Shown piece after piece: positions 24,801-32,749 of a DNA stretch of 37,957 bases. The stretch is from Candidatus Poribacteria bacterium. Lineage in GTDB: Bacteria > Poribacteria > WGA-4E > WGA-3G. Made by a program: the position numbers and the translations under genes. The DNA lies in NCBI GenBank assembly GCA_012270875.1, contig JAAXHI010000460.1, forward strand, positions 1 to 37,957, given 5' to 3'. Every line of letters begins with the position of its first letter. The first letter of the stretch is position 1. The notes beneath the pieces were generated by a model that saw only the letters and a list, made by a program, of their open reading frames with translations, was not told the DNA's origin and did not search any database.

Positions 24801-25210
24801 TGCCTGACACAGATGTAGCACTGCTTATGGGAGAAAACCTCGAAAATGTAAACATTTACGGTCCCGGTACCGTTAATGGAATAGGCAACAACGGTATTAC
24901 GCTACAACACTGCAAAAATGTGGAAATCCGCAATTTGAGCGTCTATCGCGGTGGTGATTCCGCGATTCTTGCCTTAGGTTGTGACGGTATGCTGATAGAT
25001 AACGTCAACATCCGAACCGATCGTGATGGTCTCAATATCTCTGAGTGTAGAAATGTGACGGTTAGCGACTGTCGTATCGACGCTGTACGCCGCGAATACG
25101 GGAGACCTATTGGCGGCGGTGAGGCGATCAAGGTCGATGACGAAGTCCTCCCATCAAAAAGTGTTACCGTTCAAGATTGCTTCCTCGTCAATGGGGATAC
25201 CCTTCAATGA
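21866..25210 (+). CDS. LamG - GH67 alpha-glucuronidase-like - truncated beta-helix fusion
   Basis: This is an exported three-part protein. After a signal peptide (about 1-27) comes a LamG domain (about 32-245, GLVGHWDFDDGTGTDLSGNG to YLDDLRIYNKPLTDAEI). A GH67-like region follows (about 280-895): an N-terminal GH67-type domain, a barrel with PDFGGYMMKLGSEKQNGDP, RDNVIIVPKGSPLDWD, and a clear GH67 C-terminal segment (SIGRTLIQDIYANMEEGVEM). From about 905 a pectate-lyase-like beta-helix opens (YNVRHFGAIADGKSDDADAI) but ends abruptly at VNGDTLQ with few coils. The GH67 acid Glu seems kept in GSEKQ, but a second expected Glu appears replaced (VIDKSW). The stop overlaps the next ATG (ATGA). The ribosome site GGAGAG precedes ATG 21866. 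Confidence 0.8.
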   Translation: MEYQVLITVFVVVALVLANELSSVMAAEPEGLVGHWDFDDGTGTDLSGNGNHAVLGGTTIYSLGEGRACIEVMRKTEPMRIPVSENSPLAISRGTICFWLNAGSDRSNILEYNNNAIEINNYRGCFQVRFRGEKDFEYWEGILDYDWPKYDLREWAFYPHVKASVGDSEWHLFAVAYDDEAKQIVGWRDGEQIATIDLSTVDMEPLRREGLTEIQTSGDFTGYLDDLRIYNKPLTDAEIRQIYDATKAIYAGRRDTNPTDKERNTYKYQEVDRTLYKTWLQFNPLATEQPNQDLFKNIVAEGTNSTVQTAAAELAQAAESMFGFKPAVSETATVTGPKVILGTAETSNWIRDRAEDLQLDRIEGDGFVIKAMEGAVVVAGGIPAGVIFGAFDLIRRIQIGQDPLELDVLENPTVPIRMVAHWSYFRGLFGDRWRGGGRDNSIFSWEELRTGDTKLIRDWVRMLASCGWNALCPSEINWHYRNNFLEHLDEVEKLGDICRDYGIKLYWSPNYLLALDQETADALYARVPDFGGYMMKLGSEKQNGDPRPPMVNRIADTLKPYGGKVLVRAFVYGNLRYTPEPYRNLIPYDLFAHEDGNFRDNVIIVPKGSPLDWDLAAPIPSLDGAIQKNLYGSELVIDKSWPVSWVKKWKWWFEQDTYRNGPGSLNKFNVDCIMGVSMISPAPAWTKSPLNAVNYYGLGRLSWNPDLTVDEIYTEWIQQTFGDDPEVLRTTKTILMMLEEVTRKTYNYRGYRGIWLDSSDPGMAQVKTPYVVNKEGAGTITPALRERVLAQYAPGLREIYGDPLRGEVHLTAFHFTAHDRRLSIGRTLIQDIYANMEEGVEMAAQAAELWRTLEGKVDTHRYEYTLQTLIDYTASVRSMTLKKWVTNFEAHTGRTREDTLAGLTQEALAEVGTYNVRHFGAIADGKSDDADAINRAIAACNAAGGGTVLVPSGVYATGAIHLKSNVTLAIDAGATLKALPDTDVALLMGENLENVNIYGPGTVNGIGNNGITLQHCKNVEIRNLSVYRGGDSAILALGCDGMLIDNVNIRTDRDGLNISECRNVTVSDCRIDAVRREYGRPIGGGEAIKVDDEVLPSKSVTVQDCFLVNGDTLQ

Positions 25211-26448
25211 AAATCACAGAGATTGAGGTTCATGAGATCACCCTTGAATACGAAGATTTTCTCGCCTATCAACTCAATCACTACTACGGTCCAATCCGGC
25301 GTACCGTGTATGTTGTCCACACGGATACAGGTTTAGAGGGGTTGGGTGAGAGTGGGAGACCTGAACCTCAAAATGTCATTGACCAGTACATCAGGACGAA
25401 CCCGTTTGACTGGATAGGAGACGAAACCTCGCTTGGGCTTGGCACGGCGATGTACGACTTGATAGGGAAGGCAGCAGGCGTGCCTGTCTATAAACTTTTC
25501 GGGCAAAAGTATCGTTCATGGGTACCTGTGGGATGTTGGACCGTCTCAACGGACCCTTCGCGCATGGCGGATACCGTCGCTACCTACGCAGCACAGGGAT
25601 ACACGTGGATGAAGTATCATCTCTCGCCCTTTGAGAATGTGCTCGATCAGACCGAGGCGATGGAAGCCGTTGCACCAGAGGGATTCAAGATCCACTACGA
25701 CTTTACGATGGGCGGTACAGATGACCATATCCCTGAGTTGGTTGATGCGTTGTCTAAATATCGGATTGCGGGTTGCTTTGAAGATCCGTTACCTGGGGAG
25801 GACATACAGGGGTACATTGAACTCCGCCAACGCTCACGGCTCCCGATTGTGCTCCACCATTTTCCGATGGGGGCAACTTACGAGGTGTTCATGAATCCCG
25901 CGGATATTTACATGCTCGGTCACGCCAAGATCGGCGATGCTGTTCGACGCGCAGGTCTTTTTGCTGCGAACGAGAGTCCATTTATGCTTCAGAATGTCGG
26001 TGGGAATATCACGCGCGCGATGACAACTCACATGATGGCAGCGTTTCCAACAGCGACCTTTCATTTCCATTCGGATACCGAGACATGGAAGACGGATGTA
26101 GTCAACGAAGCGTTGACACCGATTAACGGGTTTGTGCGTGTCCCCGAATCTCCTGGGCTTGGTGTGACGCTGAATCGTGATGAATTGGAGCGTCTGAAGG
26201 CTTTAGAACTACCTGAACAGAAGCCGTGGATCCTCAAATCTCGATTTAGGAACGGCACGCGTATGTATAACATCGCGGACCCCAGAAACTCGCTCTTCAT
26301 GGTCCGTCCGGATCGGAGTCGGTTGATTCCGATGCGTTATACCTCCCCGATTTCTACAACCTATTGGGACGACGATGGCACTTCCGAATATAGAACAACC
26401 TTTGCGCGTATTGAACGGGAAGGTGTGGTTTTGGAGAGCGGTGTGTAG
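25207..26448 (+). CDS. Enolase-superfamily enzyme (mandelate racemase/muconate lactonizing type)
   Basis: The protein is a TIM-barrel enzyme that abstracts a proton next to a carboxylate, typically a sugar-acid dehydratase or epimerase. The N-terminal capping domain is MKITEIEVHEITLEY to VVHTDTGLEGLGE. The barrel has WMKYHLSP (Lys), IHYDFTMGG (metal Asp), CFEDPLPGED (metal Glu), LPIVLHHF and a late NVGG...MAAFPTATFHFH segment. The third metal ligand, usually Glu or Asp, seems to be His in VLHHF, so the catalytic subtype is unclear. The track start at 25177 is an out-of-frame extension. ATG 25207 overlaps the previous stop by four bases (translational coupling) and gives 413 residues. Next to a GH67-like gene, aldonic or uronic acid is a plausible substrate. 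Confidence 0.85.
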   Translation: MKITEIEVHEITLEYEDFLAYQLNHYYGPIRRTVYVVHTDTGLEGLGESGRPEPQNVIDQYIRTNPFDWIGDETSLGLGTAMYDLIGKAAGVPVYKLFGQKYRSWVPVGCWTVSTDPSRMADTVATYAAQGYTWMKYHLSPFENVLDQTEAMEAVAPEGFKIHYDFTMGGTDDHIPELVDALSKYRIAGCFEDPLPGEDIQGYIELRQRSRLPIVLHHFPMGATYEVFMNPADIYMLGHAKIGDAVRRAGLFAANESPFMLQNVGGNITRAMTTHMMAAFPTATFHFHSDTETWKTDVVNEALTPINGFVRVPESPGLGVTLNRDELERLKALELPEQKPWILKSRFRNGTRMYNIADPRNSLFMVRPDRSRLIPMRYTSPISTTYWDDDGTSEYRTTFARIEREGVVLESGV

Positions 26449-26584
26449 ATTGGTTGAACCTTAGTGAAACCCATAGGTGGCAATTTATATAGGACTTACG
26501 CATTGAGGTGTTGTCCATCTGACCATCCTGATAAAAGTTTGATGCTCGAAAATTGCTTAAGGTCTGCCGACATTCCTATTTCAG

Positions 26585-26614
26585 TTGTAATCCTCAGTCT
26601 ATGTTTGGTATACT
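26585..26614 (+). promoter_or_regulatory. Candidate promoter for the CotH-like gene
   Basis: TTGTAA (26585-26590) and TATACT (26609-26614) are 18 bases apart, with TGG before the -10. It lies about 245 bases upstream of the ATG, so the transcript would run through the MITE-like element before the gene. Confidence 0.5.
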
Positions 26615-26700
26615 ATCTCGTGTAGAATAAAAGTGTACCGATATAGACATGAAATAGCCAAGATTCCATCCAATATTTGGGAAAAGAACTGCCGTTTCTC

Positions 26701-26816
26701 ATGAAGTTTAATAAAATATTTGGGTAATTCTATATTTTCCTCAGGCCCGGTAGGTTTGGTTTCCTAACCGAACCGGACTTCCCTAAAAATTACCCGATTA
26801 AATTCTTAATCTTCAT
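26701..26816. mobile_element. MITE-like 116-bp fold-back element, copy 2
   Basis: It is nearly identical to 15440-15554, with a few substitutions (for example CAGGTTCGG to TAGGTTTGG type changes in the central hairpin) and one extra A in the CCCTAAAAATT run. Ends are ATGAAG and CTTCAT. Flanking bases (tctc and ctga) show no clear target duplication. It ends 41 bases before the CotH-like ATG. Confidence 0.85.
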
Positions 26817-26857
26817 CTGAACAGCATTGCCTATCTCCCTTCACAAAATTATAGATA

Positions 26858-28291
26858 ATGTATTTCAACAAAAAGTTTGCCCTCCTGTTTCTCGGTAGCA
26901 TCATATTATCCATGGCGACAGGTTGCTTCACGGATACCGCTGAACAATCTGAGCCATCTAAAAAGGCGTTTGTCTCTAACCCCACCAATACTGAAAAAGG
27001 CTTAAGTCGCACTGAGGCTTTTTCATCAAATCTGCCAATTATTATTATTGATACCTCTGGAGAATGGATTCGCGACGAACCGAAAATTCCGGCGCGGATG
27101 AAGATAATTTATGATGAATCCGGCGGTAGAAACACCCTAAATAGCCGACATATTGATTTCGATGGAAAAATCGGCATTGAGTTGAGAGGAAAGACGTCGC
27201 TCCGGTTCCGAAAACATCAGTACGGTGTTGAAATCCAAGACGATGCGGGTAACGACAAAGATGCATCGTTATTGCAATTGCCAGCGGAATCAGACTGGGT
27301 GCTGAATGGACCTTATTCCGATAAAACCCTCATGCGAAATTATTTGGCGTACGAGTTCAGTAATCGCATCGGCAGATACGCAAGTAGAACAAAGTTTGTT
27401 GAAATGTTTCTCAACGATAAAAGGGATCCAACAATCGGAGACAAACATTACGTCGGAGTCTATCTACTCATAGAAAAGATTAAACGCGGAAAAGACCGTG
27501 TTGATATTAAATCGCTGAAACCCGCGGACATCACCGGCGGCTATATCCTGAAAATCGACAAAATGGACTGGTACGAGACCTATTTCTCCACACATTATGG
27601 CACACGGTTGTTTCATGTTTATCCGAAAGGACGCGAGATGTCCGACCCCCAAAAAACGTGGATTCAGAACTATATGAACGAATTTGAATCCACGTTGGCT
27701 GGAAAGGATTTTAAGGACCCCGAACACGGATACGCCAAGTACATAGATACCGACGCATTCATCGACCATTTCATCATCAACGAACTCTTCAGGAACATAG
27801 ATGGGTTTCGGAACAGCACATATATGTACAAAGACAGAGGCGGCAAACTGACAATGGGTCCCGTCTGGGATTTCAATCTCTCAATGGGCAATTCAAGTTT
27901 CAATCAGGGTTGGAGAGCGGATGGGTGGTTGATTTACACAAACCCTGTCCCTTTCTGGTGGGATCGACTGCTAACAGATAGAAATTTCACACGAAAACTC
28001 CTCAAGAGATGGCAAGAACTCCGGAAAGATACACTCGCCACTTCAGAACTCCTTAAGGAAATTGATCAGGCTGCCGAATTGCTGTCCGAAGCACAAGAAC
28101 GAAATTTCCAGAGATGGCCCGTGCTGGGTCGCACTATGTTTGGGAATCCCAACCGGGGTTATGCTACATATCAGCGAGAGGTCAAACAGATGAAAATATG
28201 GATAAATGCCCGTCTGAAATGGATGGATAAACATATCGCATCGCCACGTTCATCTCCTTTCAACGTTCAGAGACCGGAACGTTTCCGGTAA
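26858..28291 (+). CDS. CotH-like protein kinase, probable lipoprotein
   Basis: This belongs to the CotH family, atypical protein kinases first known from Bacillus spore coat and here on a predicted envelope lipoprotein. The N-terminus ends in a lipobox-like MATGC (Cys near 23). The core shows IGIELRGKTSLRF, LQLPAESDWVLNGPYSDKTLMRNYLAY, YVGVYLLIEKIKRGKDRVDI (ATP-binding Lys), FIDHFIINELFRNIDGF and MGPVWDFNLSMGN, where DFN replaces the usual DFD. Length 477 is typical. No ribosome site is visible before ATG 26858. The reading frame ends in a CCGGAA-CGT-TTCCGG hairpin at 28274-28288, overlapping the last codons. The target is unknown. Confidence 0.88.
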   Translation: MYFNKKFALLFLGSIILSMATGCFTDTAEQSEPSKKAFVSNPTNTEKGLSRTEAFSSNLPIIIIDTSGEWIRDEPKIPARMKIIYDESGGRNTLNSRHIDFDGKIGIELRGKTSLRFRKHQYGVEIQDDAGNDKDASLLQLPAESDWVLNGPYSDKTLMRNYLAYEFSNRIGRYASRTKFVEMFLNDKRDPTIGDKHYVGVYLLIEKIKRGKDRVDIKSLKPADITGGYILKIDKMDWYETYFSTHYGTRLFHVYPKGREMSDPQKTWIQNYMNEFESTLAGKDFKDPEHGYAKYIDTDAFIDHFIINELFRNIDGFRNSTYMYKDRGGKLTMGPVWDFNLSMGNSSFNQGWRADGWLIYTNPVPFWWDRLLTDRNFTRKLLKRWQELRKDTLATSELLKEIDQAAELLSEAQERNFQRWPVLGRTMFGNPNRGYATYQREVKQMKIWINARLKWMDKHIASPRSSPFNVQRPERFR

Positions 28292-28601
28292 AACTCTTAA
28301 CCGGTAACTGACAACCGTTTGCCATTTTCTCAAATTATGCATCTTTTGCACCTATAAATTGCGTCACTAATAATTAGAACCTTATATTTCATACGATACG
28401 CTATTGATGGATAAATTTTGCCCCGTTTTGTGCAAGGTAAATATAGAGGATGCCCCGTTTTGTGCAGCTGCTTTTGAACGGTACGCTATCGCTGAGATGG
28501 CACGGAATTTGCTGCTACGGTATTAAGGCAAAATTTGTCTCTGTTAACAACAATATCACCTAACCTCATAGTTGCGTACTGATAACACGAAAGGAAAACT
28601 A
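28292..28601. other. Gene-free gap of 310 bp with paired direct repeats
   Basis: Two 16-base direct repeats TGCCCCGTTTTGTGCA lie 32 bases apart (28419-28434 and 28451-28466). A second pair, ACGATACGCTATTG and ACGGTACGCTATCG, flanks them at about 28393 and 28479. There is no clear sigma-70 promoter for the MoxR gene. The MoxR ribosome site AAAGGA is at about 28590. Confidence 0.55.
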
Positions 28602-29621
28602 ATGACAACGACACCAAACACTGACGCAATGCATGCCGACGATGTCGCTGCAATTGACGAACTACGCGAAGTCTACGACCAATTAAAACAGACACTTGCT
28701 AAAATCATCGTCGGTCAAGATCAGGTTATTGAAGACTTGGCGATCTGCCTGTTTTCGCAAGGACACGCACTCTTGATGGGTGTTCCCGGCTTAGCAAAAA
28801 CACTGTTAGTGAGCCGATTCGCCGAGACGATGGCGTTACAGTTCAGCCGAATCCAGTTCACGCCTGATCTGATGCCGATGGACATCACCGGAACCGACAT
28901 CCTTCAGGAAGTCCCAGGCGGTAAGCGGGAATTCGAGTTCGTAAAAGGTCCGCTCTTCGCCAATCTCATCCTCGCTGACGAGATTAACCGTGCCCCCTCA
29001 AAAACGCAAGCCGCCATGCTTGAAGCGATGCAGGAATACAAAATCACGGTCATCGGTAGAACATACCAACTGACACCCCCCTTCTTCGTACTGGCGACCC
29101 AGAACCCCATAGAGCAGGAGGGGACATATCCGTTGCCGGAGGCGCAACTCGATCGTTTCATGTTCAGAATTGAGGTAGACTATCCGGCGCGGTCTGAGGA
29201 GATAGAGATTGCCCGGACCACAACGGGTGTGGCACTCCCAACACTTGAACACGTCCTAACAGGCGAACGCGTGCTCGCATTTCAAGACCTCGTGCGTCGG
29301 GTGCCAGTAGCGGAGCATATCTACGAATTCGCCGTTGATTTGGTACGGAGCACACGTCCGAAGGACGATGCATCACCTGACTGGTTGAAGCCGCTTGTGG
29401 CTTGGGGTGCCGGTCCGCGGGCGGTTCAATACTTGATTTTGGGTGCGAAAGCACGCGCTGCACTCAGTGGCAGCTACATGGCACGACTCGAAGATGTCGT
29501 CGCTGTGGCGAATCCGGTGTTGGCACACCGCGTCATTACATCGTTCGCAGCGGAATCCGAGAACATCACCAGCCAAGACATCGTCAATCGTCTCGTTGAA
29601 GAGTTGTCGGAGCAGGGGTAG
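28602..29621 (+). CDS. MoxR-family AAA+ ATPase
   Basis: This is a AAA+ chaperone that works with VWA-domain partners in complex assembly or stress response. Walker A is GVPGLAKT (about 60-67), Walker B is LILADEINRAPSKTQAA, and ATQNPIEQEGTYPLPEAQLDRF is the family hallmark. The track starts at TTG 28572, but ATG 28602 has AAAGGAAAA a few bases upstream, giving 339 residues. The DUF58 gene starts 3 bases after the stop, and two VWA membrane proteins follow. MoxR-DUF58-VWA is a well-known gene order, related to the Bat (aerotolerance) set. Confidence 0.95.
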   Translation: MTTTPNTDAMHADDVAAIDELREVYDQLKQTLAKIIVGQDQVIEDLAICLFSQGHALLMGVPGLAKTLLVSRFAETMALQFSRIQFTPDLMPMDITGTDILQEVPGGKREFEFVKGPLFANLILADEINRAPSKTQAAMLEAMQEYKITVIGRTYQLTPPFFVLATQNPIEQEGTYPLPEAQLDRFMFRIEVDYPARSEEIEIARTTTGVALPTLEHVLTGERVLAFQDLVRRVPVAEHIYEFAVDLVRSTRPKDDASPDWLKPLVAWGAGPRAVQYLILGAKARAALSGSYMARLEDVVAVANPVLAHRVITSFAAESENITSQDIVNRLVEELSEQG

Positions 29622-29624
29622 ACT

Positions 29625-30530
29625 ATGGCACTGCAACTCAAACGGGATTATCTCAATCAGAAGGTCTTGGAACGCCTCTCCACACTCCAATTGCACGCTC
29701 GACTCCCTATGATCGGAAATGTGTCTGGTAAACACCGGAGTCCGATTCGCGGCTCCAGCCTCGAGTTTGCGGAGTACCGTAAGTACGTCCCAGGCGATGA
29801 CACACGCCGACTCGATTGGCGTGCTTATGCGCGGAATGACCGCTACTACATCAAGGAATTTGAAGCCGATACGAACCTGCGGATGTGCTTGATTGTGGAT
29901 ACCAGCGGTTCAATGGATTTCGCACACAACGGTATGAGTAAACTTGACTACGCACGTCGCGTGGCGGGCACCTTAGCCTATATAGCCGCGCTACAGGGGG
30001 ATGCCGTTGGACTCTACTGTGCGGGTAAAGAATTTCACATAGAAATCCCACCGAAACGGAGTGCAACACATCTGAGTGCTGTCCTTGATGAATTAGGAAC
30101 CATCGAGGCATCGGGTGAGACCGGGTTGGCTGATGTTCTCCACGAAACCGCCGAACGTGTCCCACAGCGCGCACTGATTGTCGTCGTTTCGGATCTATTC
30201 ATTGAACCCGGAATCGTCCGAAATTGTTTTGAGCACCTACGATTCCGTAAGCATGATGTCGCTGTGTTTCACCTTATGGAGCAGAACGAACTGGAATTTG
30301 AATTTGATCGTCCGATGCGATTTGTTGACATGGAAGGCGGCGAACCGATACTCGCGGATCCAACTGTCATCGGCACGCAGTACCGGCGCGCGATGGAAAT
30401 ATACCTCGAAAGTATGGACGAGGTCATTCGGGATACTGAGGTCGATTACCACCGTATCTTCATCCACGAGGATTACGGCGACGTATTGGCGCGGTTCTTG
30501 TTAGGACGGACACCGAAAAAACAGAAGTGA
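29625..30530 (+). CDS. DUF58 domain protein (VWA-like)
   Basis: The 301-residue protein has the DUF58 signature near residues 45-70 (SSLEFAEYRKYVPGDDTRRLDWRAYARND) followed by a VWA-like fold with the metal-site motif VDTSGSM (about 90). LIVVVSDLFIEPG supports the same fold. It is a cytosolic or membrane-associated partner of MoxR. The ATG at 29625 lies 3 bases after the MoxR stop; its ribosome site would be the AGGGG at the end of that gene. A 98-bp fold-back repeat separates it from the next gene. Confidence 0.92.
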   Translation: MALQLKRDYLNQKVLERLSTLQLHARLPMIGNVSGKHRSPIRGSSLEFAEYRKYVPGDDTRRLDWRAYARNDRYYIKEFEADTNLRMCLIVDTSGSMDFAHNGMSKLDYARRVAGTLAYIAALQGDAVGLYCAGKEFHIEIPPKRSATHLSAVLDELGTIEASGETGLADVLHETAERVPQRALIVVVSDLFIEPGIVRNCFEHLRFRKHDVAVFHLMEQNELEFEFDRPMRFVDMEGGEPILADPTVIGTQYRRAMEIYLESMDEVIRDTEVDYHRIFIHEDYGDVLARFLLGRTPKKQK

Positions 30531-30533
30531 GGG

Positions 30534-30631
30534 ATGGCTATCAGCTGTCGGCTATCAGCAATCAGTTAAGAGGGTTCCGATAAAGTTAGACTTCTCTTAC
30601 TGACTGCCGACGGCTGACCGCTGATAGCCAT
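30534..30631. repeat. Heptamer-armed fold-back element between DUF58 and BatA-like genes
   Basis: ATGGCTATCAGCTGTCGGCT and following bases on the left mirror a right arm ending GACCGCTGATAGCCAT. Arms are about 38 bases with scattered mismatches, and the loop is about 20. Units are variants of GCTATCA/GCTGATA. It ends just before the AGGAGG ribosome site of the next gene. Confidence 0.8.
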
Positions 30632-30642
30632 TAGGAGGAACA

Positions 30643-32709
30643 ATGAGTTTTTTGCAACCGTTAGCATTAATCGCACTCCCCTTAATGGCACTGCCGATCA
30701 TTATCCATCTAATCAATCAGCAGCGGCACCGGACCGTCCCTTGGGCAGCGATGATGTTCCTAATGCGTGCGAAGCGTATGAGCAGAGGCATGGCACGGCT
30801 TCGGCATCTGCTTATCCTATTAATGCGTGTCCTCGCTATCGGTGCTTTGATTTTTGCGATTAGCCGTCCACTGTCGGGTGGCTGGTTAGGAAGCGTCGGA
30901 TTGAGTAAGCCGGATGCCACGTTGATTCTTCTCGATCGCTCCGCCAGTATGGAAGTCCAAGACCTGCAGGCGGGAGAGTCAAAAAGATCCACAGCACTGA
31001 AACGGCTCGCGCAATTATTGGAACAAGGCGATTACGGAACACATTTGCTGCTAATTGACAGTGCCAGCGGGCAGCTGCAAGAAGTCGATTCACCGAAAGC
31101 ACTGTTGGGTCTACCGATGACCGAAGCCAGTGCCGCCAGCGCGAATATTCCGGGGATGCTTGAGACGGCTTTGGCGTATCTCAAGGCAAATGAGTCAGGA
31201 CGCGCCGAAATCTGGATCTGTTCGGATTTGAAGGAGAACGATTGGGATGTCCATAGTGGTCGCTGGAACGCGATGCGTGAGGAATTCGCTCAGTTGGAAG
31301 GTGTCCACCATTTCTTGCTGGCATATACAGATCCACCTGCCAATAACTTATCGGTCCGAGTGGAAAACGTACAACGCTGGGAACGTGGCAACGCTGCAGA
31401 ACTCCTGCTTGATGTAATCGTGCGCACCGAGGGTGAAGTCCCGTCTCTTACGACCGAAGAACGCAGTGTGGTGCGGCGCGTGCCGATTGAATTTGAAGTC
31501 AATAACGTGCGATCCGTGGTTGAAGTGGAGCTTGACACGCTCGGTGCGTCTTTGAAAGGACACCGCATCCCTATTGATACGAAACTTAGTTCGGGGTGGG
31601 GATCGGTGAGTTTGCCGGGTGATGCGAACCCGTTGGACAATCGGTTTTTCTTTACCTTTTCTGAACCGCCGGTACGAAAAGCAGTCGTCGTCAGTGATGA
31701 CCCAAAAGTGGGTGAAGCGTTCCGTAGAGCACTTGCTATTCCGACAGATGTTCGACTACAACACCATGTTGATGTGATGCCTATGAACCGAGTCGCCGAA
31801 ATCGACTGGGAAAATACTGGATTGTTGATTTGGCAGGGAACACTACCAAGCGGGTTGGTAGCGGAACAGATTCAGCATTTCGTCAATAACGGACGCGTGG
31901 CTATGTTCTTTCCGTCGAAGTTACGCACACAAACCGCTACGGGTAAGCCATTCTTTGCTTCACGCTGGGGAGATTGGCAATCTACTACGGGTGAACAGTC
32001 CGATACAACAGGCGATATCTCGTGGTGGCGTGGCGATGCGGATATACTGGCACACGCAGAGAGTGGAGATGCTTTGCCGTTGAGCGAACTCCGTACCTAC
32101 CAATATCGCACCTTTGAGAGCCAAGGGACACTCTTGGCAAGGTTTGACAACGATGCACCTTTACTAACACGGGTGGCTACCGATCAGGGAGCAGCATATT
32201 TTTGTAGCACACTCCCGACAGCACAATTTTCTTCGCTCGAACGGGACGGTGTCGTCTTTTATGTCATGTTACAACGGGCATTGGCTGAAGGGTGTCAGAC
32301 GTTGGCTGTCGCATCGCAACGCGACGCAGAAATTGATGCCCTCGCTGACCGAAATCAGTGGGAACCTGTGGCGCCTGCTGAGGACAATGCGTCTCTCTCA
32401 CAACGTGGATTACATGCAGGCGTTTATCGAGACGAGGCGTATTGGGCAGCTGTCAATCGCAGCCAAGCGGAGGACACTGCAAAGACATCGCCGCTTGAGA
32501 CGGTTGACGCGTTGTTTGATGGGTTGTCGTACCGGAGAATTGATGTTAATGTCGGCGATACATCCGCCTTAGCGAGTGAACTCTGGCGTATCTTTCTCAT
32601 AGCGATGGCAATCGCACTCATTCTGGAAGCGGTGCTGAGTTTGCCGAGCCGAAAAACCGAAAGCAGCCCCTTAATAGATCTCGCAGTCGCGGAGGGAACG
32701 ACAGAATAG
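30643..32709 (+). CDS. BatA-like membrane protein with VWA domain
   Basis: A large envelope protein. The N-terminal BatA-type region has two membrane segments (LALIALPLMALPIIIHLI and LLILLMRVLAIGALIFAISRP, ending near residue 80) with the conserved VPWAAMMFLMRAKR between them. A VWA domain follows with LLDRSASM (about 95). A long soluble region leads to a C-terminal membrane segment (WRIFLIAMAIALILEAVL, about 650-670). It begins at ATG 30643 behind a near-perfect TTAGGAGGAACA ribosome site. The role is probably a MoxR/DUF58 partner, as in Bat operons; molecular function is unknown. Confidence 0.88.
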   Translation: MSFLQPLALIALPLMALPIIIHLINQQRHRTVPWAAMMFLMRAKRMSRGMARLRHLLILLMRVLAIGALIFAISRPLSGGWLGSVGLSKPDATLILLDRSASMEVQDLQAGESKRSTALKRLAQLLEQGDYGTHLLLIDSASGQLQEVDSPKALLGLPMTEASAASANIPGMLETALAYLKANESGRAEIWICSDLKENDWDVHSGRWNAMREEFAQLEGVHHFLLAYTDPPANNLSVRVENVQRWERGNAAELLLDVIVRTEGEVPSLTTEERSVVRRVPIEFEVNNVRSVVEVELDTLGASLKGHRIPIDTKLSSGWGSVSLPGDANPLDNRFFFTFSEPPVRKAVVVSDDPKVGEAFRRALAIPTDVRLQHHVDVMPMNRVAEIDWENTGLLIWQGTLPSGLVAEQIQHFVNNGRVAMFFPSKLRTQTATGKPFFASRWGDWQSTTGEQSDTTGDISWWRGDADILAHAESGDALPLSELRTYQYRTFESQGTLLARFDNDAPLLTRVATDQGAAYFCSTLPTAQFSSLERDGVVFYVMLQRALAEGCQTLAVASQRDAEIDALADRNQWEPVAPAEDNASLSQRGLHAGVYRDEAYWAAVNRSQAEDTAKTSPLETVDALFDGLSYRRIDVNVGDTSALASELWRIFLIAMAIALILEAVLSLPSRKTESSPLIDLAVAEGTTE

Positions 32710-32749
32710 CAGCCGACTGCCGATAGCCAAAAAGAGGAAATATAAAAAA

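Larger units (their letters stand above)
26449..26857. other. Gene-free gap of 409 bp with promoter and MITE-like element
   Basis: There is no convincing reading frame here. It contains a promoter candidate (26585-26614) and the second MITE-like element (26701-26816). Nothing else in the first 130 bases is recognisable. Confidence 0.6.

Noticed and set aside
26835-26857. TTGCCT...TATAGA as a promoter for the CotH-like gene
   Set aside because: The -10 would lie right against the ATG, leaving no room for a start site upstream of the coding region.
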